NCBI GenBank assembly: GCA_900769985.1
Contig: CAAGIS010000246.1
Location: 1-5,865 of the forward strand
Direction: 5' to 3'
Length of the DNA: 5,865 nt
DNA from: Spirochaetia bacterium
Lineage (GTDB): Bacteria > Spirochaetota > Spirochaetia > Treponematales > Treponemataceae
Shown here: piece by piece, positions 5,105 through 5,865 of the stretch
Position numbering within the stretch: the stretch's first letter is position 1
Layout of the letters: each line of letters opens with the position of its first letter
Translations under genes and position numbers: made by a program
The notes under the pieces: model-generated
Database searches by the model: none
What the model was told of the DNA's origin: nothing
The model's input: only the letters and a program-made list of their open reading frames with translations

Positions 5105-5364
5105 TGTGGACTGTAGTTTATTCCAAACAGGCTGTAAAAGACAGTAAGAAAATTGAACAGTCTAACTTAAAAGATGCTGTAAAGAATCTTATCAAAGTTC
5201 TTAAAAATGATCCTTTTCAAAATCCGCCGCCTTATGAAAAATTGATTGGTGATTTAACAGGAAAATATTCAAGAAGAATAAATATTCAACACAGATTGGT
5301 TTATGAAGTTTTTACTGAACAGCATACAGTCCGTGTTCTTAGAATGTGGACTCATTATGAGTAA
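5104..5364 (+). CDS. yoeB: YoeB/Txe-family mRNA interferase toxin
   Basis: 86 residues; E. coli YoeB has 84. Members cleave mRNA in the ribosomal A site and stop translation. Alignment by eye to YoeB puts the expected active-site residues in place: Glu45 (PPYEKLIGDLTG), Arg64 within IQHRLVYEV (61-69), and the terminal His84-Tyr85 of WTHYE. SRRIN (56-60) matches the conserved SRRI strand. The toxin thus looks catalytically complete, with one extra terminal Glu86. It starts at ATG 5104 within TAATG and uses the end of the antitoxin gene for initiation; no separate promoter is seen. No convincing terminator follows: only a five-pair TTCCG/CGGAA hairpin at 5411-5428 without a T tract. Confidence 0.94.
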   Translation: MWTVVYSKQAVKDSKKIEQSNLKDAVKNLIKVLKNDPFQNPPPYEKLIGDLTGKYSRRINIQHRLVYEVFTEQHTVRVLRMWTHYE

Positions 5365-5444
5365 AAAATAAAGGCTGCCACCACTTCAAAGCTGATTTGC
5401 AGTCATCCCTTTCCGCACATTTACGGAATAATTTCTTCCTGATT

Positions 5445-5472
5445 TTTACATTTTTCAAAAATGTTTTATAAT
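5445..5472 (+). promoter_or_regulatory. Promoter in the 5365-5722 intergenic region
   Basis: TTTACA at 5445-5450 (five of six) and a perfect TATAAT at 5467-5472 are separated by 16 bases. A perfect odd palindrome, ACATTTTT-C-AAAAATGT (5448-5464), fills the spacer. Transcription would start near 5479, within the first operator-like repeat, and run through the GC-rich repeat into the gene at 5723, giving a leader of about 240 bases. Bases 5365-5444 upstream hold nothing else I can support. Confidence 0.55.
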
Positions 5473-5516
5473 ATGACAGACTGATGTCATAAATAGTTTT
5501 GTATGATTGTGTCATA
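5472..5516 (+). promoter_or_regulatory. TATGACA/TGTCATA operator-like cluster
   Basis: TATGACA (5472-5478) and TGTCATA (5485-5491) form a perfect seven-pair inverted repeat around GACTGA. A further TGTCATA at 5510-5516 pairs with TATGA at 5502-5506 as a second, shorter palindrome. The first site overlaps the -10 box and start point, so a bound regulator would repress. The regulator is not identified in the window. Confidence 0.5.
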
Positions 5517-5540
5517 AGATTAAGTGAAAGTTATTTTTCT

Positions 5541-5663
5541 GTGGCAAGGATAGTAGGGGCGGCGAAGCCGTTCCGAAGCGAAGCGTAGGAATGAAGTGGA
5601 AACGAAACCCCGGATAGCCTGGTTTTTGATTGCTGAGCGAAGTCGAAGCAAGCAAAAAGCCAC
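5541..5663. repeat. GC-rich multi-hairpin intergenic repeat
   Basis: The block is bounded by GTGGC (5541-5545) and GCCAC (5659-5663) and is much richer in G+C than its surroundings. Inside are CGGC-GAA-GCCG (5560-5570), TTCC/GGAA (5571-5574, 5588-5591) enclosing the doubled GAAGC motif, and a long arm pairing GGTTTTT and TTGCT (5621-5634) with AGCAA and AAAAAGCC (5647-5661). GCGAAG-type motifs recur and GGATAG occurs twice (5548, 5612). It has the look of an interspersed REP-like element inserted between promoter and gene. That it is repeated elsewhere in the genome cannot be seen from here. Confidence 0.5.
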
Positions 5664-5722
5664 CCAAAGAAAAAATAAAAAAAACTGACATTTAATCTGA
5701 TAATCAATTATTGAGGTGTTTT

Positions 5723-5865
5723 ATGAATTACGAAATCGTAGAAATGGAAGCAAGGACTTTTGCAGGAGTATCTGCAGTTACAAAAAATGATTCGCCTGAT
5801 ATGCAAAGTGTAATCGGCGGACTCTGGCAGAAGCTTTATTCTGGTGTGGCTCAGTCAATGAAAAA
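5723..5865 (+). CDS. GyrI-like / effector-binding domain protein, 3' end beyond window
   Basis: Only the first 47 residues are present. They read MNYEIVEMEARTFAGVSAVT, then NDSPDMQSVIGGLWQKLY. This matches the start of stand-alone GyrI-like (AraC/BmrR-type effector-binding) domains: a first beta strand ending in an aromatic residue and Gly-Val/Ile, a variable loop, then a helix with IGGLWQKLY. Such domains bind small hydrophobic molecules or, in GyrI, DNA gyrase; no DNA-binding helix precedes it here, so it is not itself an AraC-type activator at its N-terminus. GAGGTG at 5713-5718 lies four bases before ATG 5723, which fixes the start. The nearest good promoter is at 5445-5472, on the far side of the GC-rich repeat. 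CTGACA at 5685-5690 is a possible -35 but lacks a well-spaced -10. Confidence 0.75.
   Translation, partial: MNYEIVEMEARTFAGVSAVTKNDSPDMQSVIGGLWQKLYSGVAQSMK

Noticed and set aside
5104..5351. ATGTGGACT at both ends of the YoeB gene
   Set aside because: A nine-base repeat, in coding sequence at both places (Met-Trp-Thr), with no flanking similarity; explained by chance and protein constraint.
5365..5444. Terminator after YoeB
   Set aside because: Only CTGC/GCAG and TTCCG/CGGAA short pairings are present, without a T tract; too weak to call.
515..5699. Shared 12-mer ACATTTAATCTG at 515-526 and 5688-5699
   Set aside because: In AT-rich sequence of this length a few shared 12-mers are expected by chance, and the flanks do not match.

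Overview
The window is AT-rich accessory DNA, probably from a host-associated spirochaete of the Treponema type. That assignment is an inference. It rests on the base composition, strong AGGAGG/GAGGTG ribosome binding sites, the crowd of small toxin-antitoxin genes, and an integron attC-like site, since a chromosomal integron is known in Treponema denticola. No rRNA, tRNA, CRISPR array or transposase is visible.

Layout. (1) 1-412: the 3' end of a probable fibronectin-III-like surface protein gene, broken by one frameshift, then a clear terminator. (2) 490-1160: a HigBA-like toxin-antitoxin pair (toxin first, GTG start with no leader, ATGA overlap) with its own promoter and operator-like palindrome. 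(3) 1171-1380: about 210 bases that are almost wholly self-complementary. They hold a 58-bp attC-like integron recombination site, two abutting hairpins, and a cloverleaf-like element of three contiguous arms inside a closing stem. (4) 1389-4580: a tightly packed operon of a GtrA-family membrane protein, a GtrB/DPM1-type polyprenyl-phosphate glycosyltransferase, and a 611-residue GT-C-like membrane glycosyltransferase. This is the gene order of phage gtrABC serotype-conversion cassettes. (5) 4610-4851: a frameshifted remnant of a small antitoxin-like gene with its promoter intact. (6) 4811-5364: a YefM-YoeB toxin-antitoxin pair with a two-site CGTACG operator. (7) 5365-5722: an intergenic stretch with a promoter, a TATGACA/TGTCATA operator-like cluster and a GC-rich multi-hairpin repeat. 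(8) 5723-end: the start of a GyrI-like (effector-binding domain) protein, cut by the window.

How it works together (inference). The glycosylation operon would load a sugar onto a lipid carrier (GtrB-like), flip it across the membrane (GtrA) and transfer it to a surface acceptor (GT-C protein). It is flanked by two intact addiction modules, one dead one, an attC-like site and two structured repeats, as expected of a mobile or integron-derived island encoding a variable surface trait. The most unusual sequence is the 1171-1380 block.
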